NCBI RefSeq assembly: GCF_042648445.1
Contig: NZ_JBHRYB010000005.1
Location: forward strand, 558,001 to 622,000
Direction: 5' to 3'
Length of the DNA stretch: 64,000 nucleotides
Source: Bacterioplanoides pacificum
GTDB lineage: Bacteria; Pseudomonadota; Gammaproteobacteria; Pseudomonadales; Oceanobacteraceae
In this document: in pieces, positions 25,541-34,349 of the stretch
How positions within the stretch are numbered: the first letter of the stretch is position 1
Layout: each line of letters opens with the position of its first letter
The notes under the pieces: generated by a model
Databases searched by the model: none
The model's input: only the letters and a program-made list of their open reading frames with translations
What the model was told of the DNA's origin: nothing
Translations under genes and position numbers: made by a program

Positions 25541-26118
25541 TGTTGTTTAATGTTTTCCTGTTGTTCGAGTCGCTTCAGGCTGTCAGTTAACTCAATGGTG
25601 TCTGTCAGGCAGGGCAGCTGGGGGGTTGTGTGCTGATGGCGGAAATAGTGTTTTAACGTCCGGCTGACGGTCGGGAAAGCGATCTCCTGCCAGGGAATGT
25701 CAGCCTCACTGAACAACGCAACCTCGAGACTTTCCTCGCCGGATGAAAACTGCGGTTGCTCCAGTCGGGCCAGGTAAAACAGGTGAACCTGATCGATGTG
25801 GGGGACGCTGATCAGGCTGAGTAACTGTTGCACCGTGACCTCGGCATTGGCTTCTTCACGTGTTTCGCGGCAGGCCGCAGCGCTGGTGCTTTCACCATTT
25901 TCCATAAAACCGGCAGGCAGGGTCCAGTAGCCGAGCCGGGGTTCGATTGCCCGGCGGCATAATAAAATCTGCTGCTGATAAACCGCCAGCGTGCCGGCGA
26001 CCAGATTCGGGTTCTGATAAAAAATGGTGTCGCAACGATCGCAGACAAACCGCTCGCGGTTGTCGCCTGGCGGAATCCGGTGGCTGACTTCAGCGCCACA
26101 GTGACTGCAATATTTCAT
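25510..26118 (-). CDS. Nudix hydrolase with N-terminal zinc ribbon
   Basis: Nudix enzymes hydrolyse nucleoside diphosphates linked to another moiety. The 202-residue protein starts with a four-cysteine zinc ribbon (CSHCG ... CDRC at residues 4-29) and then has the Nudix box from GFMENGESTSAAACRETREEANAE, matching GX5EX7REUXEEXGU with Ala for the final Gly. This layout is like NudC and ADP-ribose/FAD-type hydrolases; the exact substrate is unknown. The C-terminal 35 residues are polar and variable, and the last codons overlap the convergent YqfO-like gene. Confidence 0.88.
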   Translation of the reverse strand: MKYCSHCGAEVSHRIPPGDNRERFVCDRCDTIFYQNPNLVAGTLAVYQQQILLCRRAIEPRLGYWTLPAGFMENGESTSAAACRETREEANAEVTVQQLLSLISVPHIDQVHLFYLARLEQPQFSSGEESLEVALFSEADIPWQEIAFPTVSRTLKHYFRHQHTTPQLPCLTDTIELTDSLKRLEQQENIKQHQKSASRQTS

Positions 26119-26241
26119 CGGTGGTGGCCGTAGATGTTATCTCTGTTGTGATGAGTATACGGCGCTGGCTGGCTGGAGGCGATAGCTGCAGCGGCGCAAC
26201 TGGCTCTGGCTCCGTCACCGAGTTCGTCATAAAATGCCTGC

Positions 26242-26814
26242 ATGAACAGCTCCGAGTTATATTCCAGACTGCAGCAACGCAGCAGCCGTCATCAGCCACG
26301 TATTATCCGTCAGCCCGACCTGGCAGAAGCCGGGGTTCTGGTGGCAATTACTGATGAAATCAATCCCCATCTGATTCTTACCCGGCGGGCGGCCCATTTG
26401 TCGACTCATCAGGGCGAGGTAGCATTTCCGGGCGGTAAACGTGATCCGGAAGACGATAGCATTGTTATTACGGCGTTGCGTGAGGCTGAAGAAGAGGTCG
26501 CCCTGCCGCGCCAGCAGGTACGGGTGATCGATACGCTGGATCAGGTAGTGTCGCGCTTTGGTTATCTGGTGACCCCGGTGCTTGCGATGGTGCCGCCAGA
26601 GGTCGAGCTTAATGCCAATCCGGATGAACTGGATGCGGTATTCCGTGTTCCTCTGAGTGTGTTTCAGCAACCGCCGAGCCGCTATTTTGAGCGTGGGCAG
26701 GTGCGGATTCCCAGTTTTGATTATGGTGAATTTCATATCTGGGGACTGACGGCGATGATGATCACCGAACTGATGAATAATTTCTGGGATACCGATATCC
26801 CGTTTAAGGTTTAG
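26242..26814 (+). CDS. nudL: CoA pyrophosphatase-type Nudix hydrolase
   Basis: This 190-residue protein matches the UPF0035/NudL CoA-diphosphatase group: LTRRAAHLSTHQGEVAFPGGKRDPED gives the CoA-specific motif (LLTxRSxxLxxHxGxVxFPGG) and REAEEEVALP follows as the Nudix helix. It should hydrolyse CoA to 4'-phosphopantetheine and 3',5'-ADP. No good Shine-Dalgarno precedes the ATG. It is followed 8 bases later by the carbonic anhydrase-like gene and then by DUF1289 and purT, all on the same strand. Confidence 0.88.
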   Translation: MNSSELYSRLQQRSSRHQPRIIRQPDLAEAGVLVAITDEINPHLILTRRAAHLSTHQGEVAFPGGKRDPEDDSIVITALREAEEEVALPRQQVRVIDTLDQVVSRFGYLVTPVLAMVPPEVELNANPDELDAVFRVPLSVFQQPPSRYFERGQVRIPSFDYGEFHIWGLTAMMITELMNNFWDTDIPFKV

Positions 26815-26822
26815 GACAAGGT

Positions 26823-27347
26823 ATGTTTTTTCAGCTGGGCGATAAAACGCCGGTCAGAGGGGAGCAGGTCTTTGTGGCTGCCAATGCCACGGTTATTGGC
26901 AATGTCGAGCTGCAGCAACAGGCCAGCGTCTGGTTTAATGCCGTGCTGCGTGGCGATAACGAACGTATCTGTATTGGCCGGCAAAGCAATGTACAGGATG
27001 GTTCGGTGTTACACACCGATGCGGGTTACCCACTGACGTTGGGAACCGGTGTTACGGTTGGCCATAAGGCCATGTTACATGGCTGCCAGGTGGGTGATTA
27101 TTCCCTGATCGGTATCAATGCCGTGGTGCTCAACGGCGCACGCATTGGCAAACATTGCATCATTGGCGCTAATGCCCTGGTGCCCGAAGGCATGGAGATT
27201 CCGGATGGCTCGCTGGTGGTGGGTTCGCCGGCGACCATCAAACGCCAGCTGAACGAGCAGCAGAAGCAAATGCTGCAGGCCAGTGCGGCTCATTATGTGC
27301 ACAATGCCCGCCGCTTTGCGGAAACATTAACCCCGGTTGAGTTGTAG
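26823..27347 (+). CDS. Gamma-carbonic anhydrase family protein (YrdA-like)
   Basis: The 174 residues form a left-handed beta helix of hexapeptide repeats (VIGNVELQQQASVWFNAVLRGDN, LIGINAVVLNGARIGKHCIIGANALV). Candidate metal ligands are the His residues in HTDAG, GHKAMLHG. It is like YrdA/CaiE proteins, which bind metal but often lack strong carbonic anhydrase activity. It is 8 bases after nudL and 2 bases before the DUF1289 gene. Confidence 0.9.
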   Translation: MFFQLGDKTPVRGEQVFVAANATVIGNVELQQQASVWFNAVLRGDNERICIGRQSNVQDGSVLHTDAGYPLTLGTGVTVGHKAMLHGCQVGDYSLIGINAVVLNGARIGKHCIIGANALVPEGMEIPDGSLVVGSPATIKRQLNEQQKQMLQASAAHYVHNARRFAETLTPVEL

Positions 27348-27349
27348 TT

Positions 27350-27568
27350 ATGCCTGACAAGTCCGACAACCAAAGCGCGGCTCCGGTCAGCAGCCCCTGT
27401 GTCTACATCTGCGCGCTGGATGATAACGATATTTGTATGGGTTGTTACCGCAGTGCCGAAGAAATCACGCAATGGAGCCGTTACAGTGACGCAGAAAAAC
27501 GCGCGGTATTGCAGGTGGTGGGAGAGCGGGAACGGGCTTCTCTGAACTTTATTCCTGCCAAAAACTGA
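27350..27568 (+). CDS. DUF1289 small cysteine-motif protein
   Basis: The 72-residue protein carries the DUF1289 pattern SPCVYICALDDNDICMGCYRSAEEI with cysteines spaced C-x3-C-x7-C-x2-C, followed by TQWSRYSDAEKRAVL. The Cys pattern suggests a metal or Fe-S site. The function is unknown. It begins 2 bases after the carbonic anhydrase-like gene and is probably co-translated. Confidence 0.9.
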   Translation: MPDKSDNQSAAPVSSPCVYICALDDNDICMGCYRSAEEITQWSRYSDAEKRAVLQVVGERERASLNFIPAKN

Positions 27569-27618
27569 TCTTCGTGGCCGCATGGCCATCCCTTTTTAAC
27601 TGATTACGAGTGTTTACC

Positions 27619-28815
27619 ATGACAACAATTGGGACTCCTTTTTCTGCCAGCGCCACCCGGGTGTTATTGTGCGGTTCCGGCGAGCTGGGCAAAGAGGTGG
27701 TGATTGAACTGCAGCGCCTGGGATGTGAAGTGATTGCCGTAGACCGGTATGCCAATGCCCCGGCTATGCAGGTCGCGGATCGCAGTCATGTGATTAATAT
27801 GCTGGATGGCGAGGCGTTGCGTCAGGTGATTGAACAGGAACAACCTATGCTGGTGGTGCCTGAAATCGAAGCGATTGCCACCGACACTCTGGCTGAGCTG
27901 GAACAGCAGGGGGTTAATATCGTACCCACCGCCCGGGCAACTCAGTTAACCATGAACCGTGAGGGCATTCGCCGTCTGGCTGCTGAGCAACTGCAGGTGC
28001 CGACCTCCAGTTACGAGTTTGCCGAAGACGAAAGCGGTTTTTTTGCCGCAGTGGAACGTATCGGTTTGCCGTGTCTGGTAAAGCCGATTATGAGTTCCTC
28101 CGGAAAAGGTCAGAGCTTTGTGCGTCACGCCGATGAACTGCAGGCTGCCTGGGACTATGCCCAGGAAGGTGGCCGTGCCGGTAAAGGCAAGGTGATCGTT
28201 GAAGGGTTTGTTGATTTTGATTTTGAAATCACCTTGCTGACCATTCGCCATAAAGACGCTGATGGGGCAACGCAGACCAGCTTCTGTCAGCCGATTGGTC
28301 ATCGCCAGGAAAACGGTGATTATCAGGAATCCTGGCAGCCCCAGGCGATGACTCCGGCGGCGCTGGAGAAAGCCCAGCAGATTGCTGCGACCGTGACCGC
28401 TGAACTGGGAGGTTTGGGGTTATTTGGTGTTGAACTGTTTGTGAAGGGGGAAGACGTCATCTTTTCGGAAGTCTCGCCACGGCCTCATGACACCGGACTG
28501 GTGACTCTGATTTCTCAGGATTTGTCGGAATTTGCCTTGCATGCCCGGGCGATTCTGGGATTGCCGATTCCGAATATTCAGCAACACGGGCCGTCGGCCT
28601 CTGCGGTACTGCTGGTGGCCGGAGAATCCGCCAATATGCAGTTCTCTGGCCTGGATCGGGCACTGGCGGCGGTAGATACTCAGTTACGCTTATTCGGTAA
28701 GCCACAAGTCAGTGGCCAGCGTCGCCTGGGGGTGGCACTGGCGCGTGCGGATGATGTTGAGCAGGCTAAAGCTAAGGCTCTGGCTGTGATTTCTCCAATA
28801 CGGGTGTCCCTGTAA
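27619..28815 (+). CDS. purT: Formate-dependent GAR transformylase
   Basis: PurT adds formyl to glycinamide ribonucleotide using formate and ATP in purine synthesis. The 398-residue protein has the ATP-grasp plan: N-terminal RVLLCGSGELGKEVVIELQ, VVPEIEAIATDTL, the ATP-loop SSSGKGQSFV and the metal site EVSPRPHDTGLVTL. Length and motifs match E. coli PurT (392 residues). The ATG at 27619 is preferred over an in-frame GTG at 27610. Its final 44 bases overlap the convergent cyclase gene. Confidence 0.95.
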   Translation: MTTIGTPFSASATRVLLCGSGELGKEVVIELQRLGCEVIAVDRYANAPAMQVADRSHVINMLDGEALRQVIEQEQPMLVVPEIEAIATDTLAELEQQGVNIVPTARATQLTMNREGIRRLAAEQLQVPTSSYEFAEDESGFFAAVERIGLPCLVKPIMSSSGKGQSFVRHADELQAAWDYAQEGGRAGKGKVIVEGFVDFDFEITLLTIRHKDADGATQTSFCQPIGHRQENGDYQESWQPQAMTPAALEKAQQIAATVTAELGGLGLFGVELFVKGEDVIFSEVSPRPHDTGLVTLISQDLSEFALHARAILGLPIPNIQQHGPSASAVLLVAGESANMQFSGLDRALAAVDTQLRLFGKPQVSGQRRLGVALARADDVEQAKAKALAVISPIRVSL

Positions 28816-30361
28816 AGCTCACGTCTTCACTGACGATCTGTAACATGCCGGTGTTACGTCCGGAGGCTTTGGCCTCATACAGGGCGGCATCGGCGACCTT
28901 AATCCAGTGTTCCTGGGATAACGATTGTTGCCAGTTACCGGTATTCAGTAACCAGGCGATGCCATAACTGACGGTCAGGTGACTGGCAACACTGGATTTC
29001 TGGTGCGGGATTTTCAGATTGCTGATGCTTCGCTGAATCCGCTCGCGCAGATTTTCCAGCTCAACCGCGTCCTGAACGTAACAAATCATAATAAATTCTT
29101 CGCCGCCGTAGCGGAAGGTGTCTTCATCCTGACGCTGGACACACTCAGCCAGCGCCTTGGCGACCTGTTGCAGTGCCAGGTCACCGGCCTGATGGCCATA
29201 ACAGTCGTTAAAGCGTTTAAAATAATCGATATCAATCAGAATCAGCGCCACGTTGTCCTGATGACGCATTGAGCGCCGCCAGGTTTGTTGCAGCTTTTCT
29301 TCAAATGCGCGGCGGTTACCAATGCCGGTCAGTTTGTCAGTCATGGACAGCTTGGTCAGCTCGAATTGCTGAGTGCGCACCCGTTCGATCAGACGATTAA
29401 AGTTTTGCCGCAGTTCATGCAGTTCCTTAATCCGCACTCCCATAGTGTTGAGTTCCGGCAGCGGTGAAATGATGACGGAATTGCGCATATGGCGGGTGGC
29501 CTGCATCAGTGGTTCGGTCACCAGTTTTAAAAATACCAGATACAACAGCGCCGGAATGACCGCGACCACCAGATAAGTCAGATAGATCTCAGATGGCATC
29601 AGGGTCGGGATACGTTCTGCGGGCAGGCTGGTCGATACGGCCAGCACCGGGTTGCCGAACAGGTCATACAGGCAGCGGGTGATGGTGGGCTGGTGCTCCC
29701 TGACGGAAGTGGTGATATCAGCACAACCCGGGGTAATAAAACGTGAAATGGCGAAATCAACGCGGATAATGTCGCGAATGTTCTGCCAGAAAAAGTCGGT
29801 GAGTTGATGGGCAAAGAAAAAATAGCCATTGCTGGCTTTGGTGCCATCGGAATTGGTGATATCGGCTATTGATATGATGTACAGCTCGCCCTCCAGTTCG
29901 TACAACCCGGCGGTACCACTGATCTGCTTCAGTTTGCCTTGTTGATAGAGCTGCAGTGCCCATTCTGACAGTGGCGTGCGGCCGTTATCCAGGGTTTCAC
30001 CATCACTGCGCAGGCGCTGAGAGGCGAGCACGGCTCCGGCGCGATTGAGGATCAGACCATCGGTCAGGCCCAGATTGGCGTATGTTTCAGCAATCAGGTT
30101 CGTGCTGTGGTAATAACCGGACGGTTGCTGAACATACGCATAGGTGTCATCCCATTCGGCGTAATCGATGGTGATCCCCAGCTGCTGATTCAGCTCCTGA
30201 GTTAACAATCCGGCGATACTGGCAATCTCCTGTTGTTGCAGGTGACTGATGTTGTCCAGCTCCTTGGGGTAAAACCAGAAATAACGGGTAGCAACAATAC
30301 CTATAAACAGCAGCAAATATAACCCCGAAAGCAACAGTGCTATTTTGCGGATTGTGAGCAT
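28772..30361 (-). CDS. CHASE4-type diguanylate cyclase
   Basis: This membrane protein (529 residues) makes cyclic di-GMP. A first helix (about 8-28) precedes a periplasmic CHASE4 sensor with the typical DYAEWDDTYAYV; a second helix lies near 268-288, and the GGDEF domain follows (LTGIGNRRAFEEKLQQ, IDIDYFKRFNDCYGHQAGD, RYGGEEF). GGEEF is intact, so it should be active. The inhibitory I-site RxxD is replaced by RQDE, so product inhibition may be weak. No EAL domain is present. The stop overlaps purT. Confidence 0.93.
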   Translation of the reverse strand: MLTIRKIALLLSGLYLLLFIGIVATRYFWFYPKELDNISHLQQQEIASIAGLLTQELNQQLGITIDYAEWDDTYAYVQQPSGYYHSTNLIAETYANLGLTDGLILNRAGAVLASQRLRSDGETLDNGRTPLSEWALQLYQQGKLKQISGTAGLYELEGELYIISIADITNSDGTKASNGYFFFAHQLTDFFWQNIRDIIRVDFAISRFITPGCADITTSVREHQPTITRCLYDLFGNPVLAVSTSLPAERIPTLMPSEIYLTYLVVAVIPALLYLVFLKLVTEPLMQATRHMRNSVIISPLPELNTMGVRIKELHELRQNFNRLIERVRTQQFELTKLSMTDKLTGIGNRRAFEEKLQQTWRRSMRHQDNVALILIDIDYFKRFNDCYGHQAGDLALQQVAKALAECVQRQDEDTFRYGGEEFIMICYVQDAVELENLRERIQRSISNLKIPHQKSSVASHLTVSYGIAWLLNTGNWQQSLSQEHWIKVADAALYEAKASGRNTGMLQIVSEDVSFTGTPVLEKSQPEP

Positions 30362-30436
30362 ACGGAAACCTGAATAAAGCCTGTAACCGCAGTATAGGTG
30401 CTTCTCAGGGAACAGCCTGTTTTTGTCATCCGGTTA

Positions 30437-30467
30437 TTGACCTGTGACTTGCTCACAGGTTTATAGT
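30437..30467 (+). promoter_or_regulatory. MerR-type promoter with perfect dyad
   Basis: TTGACC (30437-30442) and TATAGT (30462-30467) are 19 bases apart, the over-long spacer that MerR-family activators require. Between and overlapping them lies a perfect inverted repeat, ACCTGTGA-5-TCACAGGT (30440-30460). It sits 30 bases before the MerR gene, so the regulator probably activates its own gene and the permease behind it. Confidence 0.9.
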
Positions 30468-30496
30468 TTTGCATCTCGGGTAAGCAGGATAATGCG

Positions 30497-30901
30497 ATGA
30501 AGGTTCAGCAGCTGGCAAAGCAGCAGGGGATAAAAGCCGACACCGTGCGTCATTATGTGCGCATAGGATTGCTGACCCCGGCCAAAGCGGAGAATGGCTA
30601 CCATGTTTTCTCTGGTGAAGATCAGAAGCGCCTGCGATTTATCCGCAGCGCCCGTGACCTGGGCTTCACGCTGGATGATATTCGCCAGATACTGGTGCAA
30701 TCAGGGCAGGGACAGATACCGTGTCCGACGGTGCGGCAGTTAATTGAGCCACGACTGGCGGATGCCCGCCAGCGCTTACAGGCGATGCAGCAACTGGTTA
30801 CCCGGATGGAAGATGCGGTACAAAGCTGGCAGGCATTACCGGATTGTCAGCCCTGTGGTGATCATATTTGTCACCTGATTGAAGGGCATCACGAAGAATA
30901 A
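30497..30901 (+). CDS. MerR-family metal-responsive regulator
   Basis: The 134-residue protein has the winged helix (KVQQLAKQQGIKADTVRHYVRIGLLTP) and the dimerisation helix (about 80-112), then Cys-rich ends: Cys76 (IPCPTV) before the helix and Cys117, Cys120 and Cys125 (DCQPCGDHIC), plus a His-rich tail (HLIEGHHEE). The layout (an early Cys plus a C-terminal Cys loop) is like ZntR, CadR, PbrR and MerR. Zn, Cd, Pb or Hg are therefore candidates; CueR-type Cu sensing is less likely. The gene runs 9 bases ahead of the permease. Confidence 0.9.
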   Translation: MKVQQLAKQQGIKADTVRHYVRIGLLTPAKAENGYHVFSGEDQKRLRFIRSARDLGFTLDDIRQILVQSGQGQIPCPTVRQLIEPRLADARQRLQAMQQLVTRMEDAVQSWQALPDCQPCGDHICHLIEGHHEE

Positions 30902-30910
30902 GGCAGAGTT

Positions 30911-32059
30911 ATGAGTTGTTGTAATCATGAAACCAACCATCCACCTACGGATGCCATTACGCCATCAGCAAATGGCAGTTGTTGTGGCCCGGCAGCGGAT
31001 AGTCCGGCGGATGACTGCTGTGGTGGCGATAACAAGCAGCAGACCGACTGGATCTTGTGGTTGTGCACTCCGGCCGTGATTGCCGGTTACGTGTTGTATC
31101 TGATCAGTGCCGGCGCTCATGATCATTCAGCCGGCGCCGCCCTGAGCTGGTGGCAGGTTATGTCGCATACGGCTTTTGAAATGGTGAATGCGATGTGGTG
31201 GGGAATCTTATCCGCGGCATTCTTTGTCGGGCTGCTGGGGCGTATTCCGCGTGAGTTGATAATGTCGGTGCTCGGACGCGGAGGTTCGAAGCGTGGTCTG
31301 TTTCGTGCGACGCTCGCCGGTCTGATGCTGGATCTGTGTAACCATGGCATTCTGATGGTGGCGATGAAACTGTACGAGCGTGGCGCCAGTATTGGCCAGG
31401 TCATGGCATTTCTGATTGCCAGCCCGTGGAACTCGCTGACCCTGACGCTGATTCTGGTGGGGCTGATCGGCTTGCCCTGGACCTTGCTGTTCATCGCCGC
31501 GTCGTTATTGATTGCCTGGCTCAGTGGCTGGATCTTTGACCGTTTAGTGGAGCGGGGCACGCTGCCACGCAACCCTCATCAGCAGGATTTTCAGGCGGTG
31601 GCGTTCTGGCCGGTGATGAAATCTACCTGGGCACAACACGATTGGCGACCGAAGGCGTTGGCACACATGTTCTGGCAGGGGTTGAAGGAATCGAAAATGG
31701 TATTGCGCTGGGTGGTGTTTGGTGTGGTGCTAGTGGCCCTGATCCGGGCTTTTGTGCCGGCAGACAGCTTTGGCGTCTGGTTTGGTGCCAGTATCACCGG
31801 GCTTCTGCTGACTTTGCTGGCCACCACTCTGATTGAAGTGTGTTCTGAAGGCTCCAGTCCGATAGCCGCGGACCTGTTTAACCGTGCGGCTGCACCGGGT
31901 AATGCATTCACCTTCCTGATGGCCGGGGCGTCAACCGATTACACCGAAATCATGGCGTTGCGGGATACCACCCGCAGCTGGAAGATCGCTTTGTTCCTGC
32001 CTCTGGTGACTGTGCCGCAGGTGTTGCTGATTGGCTGGCTGATGAATATTTACGGCTGA
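30911..32059 (+). CDS. UPF0718/ArsP-like permease with Cys/His-rich N-terminus
   Basis: This 382-residue membrane protein belongs to the COG0701 permease family (DUF318), which includes the organoarsenical exporter ArsP. About eight helices are visible, with the family segments MLDLCNHGILMV and TLIEVCSEGSSPIAADLFNRA. The first 45 residues are unusual: SCCNH at 2-6, SCCG near 23 and DCCGG near 35, three CC pairs that could bind a soft metal before transport. With the MerR regulator just upstream, this looks like a metal(loid) export unit. The substrate is not known; a conserved Cys in DLCNHG and EVCSEG lies in the membrane part. Confidence 0.88.
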   Translation: MSCCNHETNHPPTDAITPSANGSCCGPAADSPADDCCGGDNKQQTDWILWLCTPAVIAGYVLYLISAGAHDHSAGAALSWWQVMSHTAFEMVNAMWWGILSAAFFVGLLGRIPRELIMSVLGRGGSKRGLFRATLAGLMLDLCNHGILMVAMKLYERGASIGQVMAFLIASPWNSLTLTLILVGLIGLPWTLLFIAASLLIAWLSGWIFDRLVERGTLPRNPHQQDFQAVAFWPVMKSTWAQHDWRPKALAHMFWQGLKESKMVLRWVVFGVVLVALIRAFVPADSFGVWFGASITGLLLTLLATTLIEVCSEGSSPIAADLFNRAAAPGNAFTFLMAGASTDYTEIMALRDTTRSWKIALFLPLVTVPQVLLIGWLMNIYG

Positions 32060-32122
32060 CGGGAACTCCGGGCGATATAAAACCTCTGTATAGTAGTTGT
32101 ATAGCTATTGTCGGAGGTTTTT

Positions 32123-32698
32123 ATGTTATACCGTTATCTTTTCTGTTTTTCTTTCCCTCTGCTGGCGGCGTGTTCCGCGGTGGATGTCAGCAGCAATGCC
32201 GGGCAGGGGAAAGCACTGCGTCCGGCGGACTTTTTTAACGGTAAATTGTGCGCTGATGGTGTGGTCAGGGATTATTCCGGTAAACAGATTCGTCACTTTA
32301 ATGCTGAAATTATCGCCAGCTGGGATGCCTCGGGCACCGGTAGGTTACAAGAAGAGTTCCGCTTTAACGATGGCACGGAATACCGTGACTGGACGCTGAA
32401 ACCGATTGTCGAACAGGATGAGCTGGTGGCCTATGAGGCGACCGCCAGCGACGTGCCTGAAGCAACCCGGATGGCCTTCTCCGGTAATGCGATTCATATG
32501 GATTACACGCTGGATTATCAGACCGGTGTTGATGATCAGGGGCGACCTGACACATTAACGCTGAGGATGATTGATCGTATGTACCAGGTGGCAGACGGTG
32601 TGGTCGTCAATGAAACAGTGATGAAAAAGTTCGGGCTTGAAGTGGGTCAGGTGCTGTTGGTGATGCGCCAGGTAGACGACGCCGTTCAGTGTTTCTGA
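32123..32698 (+). CDS. DUF3833-type lipoprotein
   Basis: The 191-residue product has a lipoprotein signal MLYRYLFCFSFPLLAAC with the lipobox LAAC (Cys17), so it should be lipid-anchored in the envelope. The mature part (GKLCADGVVRDYSGKQIRHF, LDYQTGVDDQGRPDTLTLRM) resembles the DUF3833 family, function unknown. GGAGG sits 5 bases before the ATG at 32123, supporting this start over an in-frame TTG at 32108. Confidence 0.8.
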   Translation: MLYRYLFCFSFPLLAACSAVDVSSNAGQGKALRPADFFNGKLCADGVVRDYSGKQIRHFNAEIIASWDASGTGRLQEEFRFNDGTEYRDWTLKPIVEQDELVAYEATASDVPEATRMAFSGNAIHMDYTLDYQTGVDDQGRPDTLTLRMIDRMYQVADGVVVNETVMKKFGLEVGQVLLVMRQVDDAVQCF

Positions 32699-32766
32699 CG
32701 TATAGCGTTATCTTTTAGGGCCATGATAGCGGGTGTAATAGCCGATCTGAGGTTGTTTGGCTGAGC

Positions 32767-32792
32767 ATAAAAAGCCGTCATACAGACGGCTT
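32767..32792 (-). terminator. Intrinsic terminator of rimO
   Basis: On the minus strand the stem AAGCCGTC/GACGGCTT (32792-32785 and 32779-32772) closes a 5-base loop and is followed by five Ts. It lies 34 bases beyond the rimO stop. Confidence 0.85.
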
Positions 32793-32825
32793 GATGGGCT
32801 GGCTTAGCGAACACCGGGGTTCTGC

Positions 32826-34208
32826 TCAGGACAGGGGTGAACCCCATAAATCGTACTCGTCGGAATGTTCAATCACGACCTCCAGCAGGTCACCGGGCTG
32901 GCAGTCATGGAAGTCGTTGAGATAGACCATGCCGTCGATGTTTGGTGCATCGGCGTAAGTCCGGCCAATGGCTCCGTCTTCGTCCACCTCGTCGATCAAT
33001 ACTGTCATCGTCTGGCCTATCCGTTGTGCCAGCTTGCGGGTACTGATCTGCTGGGCTTTGGCCATAAAGCGCTCCCAGCGCTGTTGCTGAATTTCCTCGG
33101 GCACGTGATCGGGCAATTCATTGGCTTTAGCGCCTTCTACCGGGCTGTATTTAAAGCAGCCAACGCGGTCGAGTTCGGCTTCATCCAGCCAATCGAGTAA
33201 CAGCTGGAAGTCCTCTTCCGTTTCGCCCGGGAAGCCGACCACAAACGTGGAGCGTAATACCAGATTAGGTACCTGCTGACGCCATTTCTTAATGCGTTCC
33301 AGGGTGTTTTCAGCGTGCGCCGGGCGTTTCATCAGTTTCAGAATGCGCGGGCTGGCGTGCTGAAAGGGGATATCCAGGTAGGGCAGGATTTTACCTGCTG
33401 CCATTAACGGCATAATGTCGTCGACACTGGGATACGGGTAGACATAATGCAGCCGCACCCAGACGCCCAGTTTGCTCATTTGTTCGCACAAATCGTACAA
33501 CTTGGTTTTTACCGGCATGCCATCCCAGAAGCCAGTGCGGTATTTAACATCAACACCGTAAGCTGAGGTGTCCTGGGAAATGACCAGCAGTTCTTTGGTG
33601 CCGGCGGCGACCAGACGTTTGGCTTCGTCGAGCACATCACCGACCGGGCGGCTGACCAGCTTGCCACGCATATCCGGGATGATGCAGAAGGTACAGCTGT
33701 GGTTGCAGCCTTCGGAAATTTTCAGGTAGGAGTAGTGGCGTGGTGTCAGTTTTACACCTTCTTCCGGCACCAGGTCGATAAACGGGTTGTGCGCCTGAGT
33801 GGGTGGCACCCATTCGTGTACGGCATCCATGACTTCTTCATAGGCATGTGCACCGGTAATGGCTAACACCCCGGGATTTTCTTCTTTGATCAGTTCGGCA
33901 TCGGCACCTTTGCCCATACAGCCGGTGACAATCACCTTGCCGTTTTCGGTCATGGCTTCACGGATGGCATCGAGGGATTCCTGCTTGGCGGCATCGATAA
34001 AACCGCAGGTGTTGACTACCACGACGTCGGCATCGCTGTAGTTATTGCTGATTTCGTAACCATTCAGCTGCAGTTGGGTCAGGATTTTCTCGCTGTCGAC
34101 CGAGTTCTTCGGGCAGCCCAGCGATACCATGCCGACGCGGCCATTACTGCTGATCTGGGTGTCCTCTGCCGTCAGGCTGATGCCTTCTGAAACGGGCTTG
34201 TCGGTCAT
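32826..34208 (-). CDS. rimO: Ribosomal protein S12 methylthiotransferase RimO
   Basis: RimO adds a methylthio group to an Asp of ribosomal protein S12 by radical SAM chemistry. The 460-residue protein has the N-terminal UPF0004 cluster cysteines (Cys32 in SLGCPKN, Cys68 in NTCGF, Cys97 in TGCMG), the radical-SAM site Cys168/172/175 (CNHSCTFC) and a C-terminal TRAM domain (GQTMTVLIDEVDEDG...). I prefer the ATG at 34208 with GAGGAA upstream; a start at 34223 would give five more residues. Confidence 0.95.
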   Translation of the reverse strand: MTDKPVSEGISLTAEDTQISSNGRVGMVSLGCPKNSVDSEKILTQLQLNGYEISNNYSDADVVVVNTCGFIDAAKQESLDAIREAMTENGKVIVTGCMGKGADAELIKEENPGVLAITGAHAYEEVMDAVHEWVPPTQAHNPFIDLVPEEGVKLTPRHYSYLKISEGCNHSCTFCIIPDMRGKLVSRPVGDVLDEAKRLVAAGTKELLVISQDTSAYGVDVKYRTGFWDGMPVKTKLYDLCEQMSKLGVWVRLHYVYPYPSVDDIMPLMAAGKILPYLDIPFQHASPRILKLMKRPAHAENTLERIKKWRQQVPNLVLRSTFVVGFPGETEEDFQLLLDWLDEAELDRVGCFKYSPVEGAKANELPDHVPEEIQQQRWERFMAKAQQISTRKLAQRIGQTMTVLIDEVDEDGAIGRTYADAPNIDGMVYLNDFHDCQPGDLLEVVIEHSDEYDLWGSPLS

Positions 34209-34349
34209 GGTGTTTCCTCTCAAACTGGCAACGGGTCCGGTGTTCCGGAACGAATAGCGGCCGCAGTGGTCTTACGGCAAAATTTGGCGGCGATTGTACA
34301 GATTTTCCCTGACCTCGTCATGAGCAGGGCAGACAACAGGAGTGTAGTG

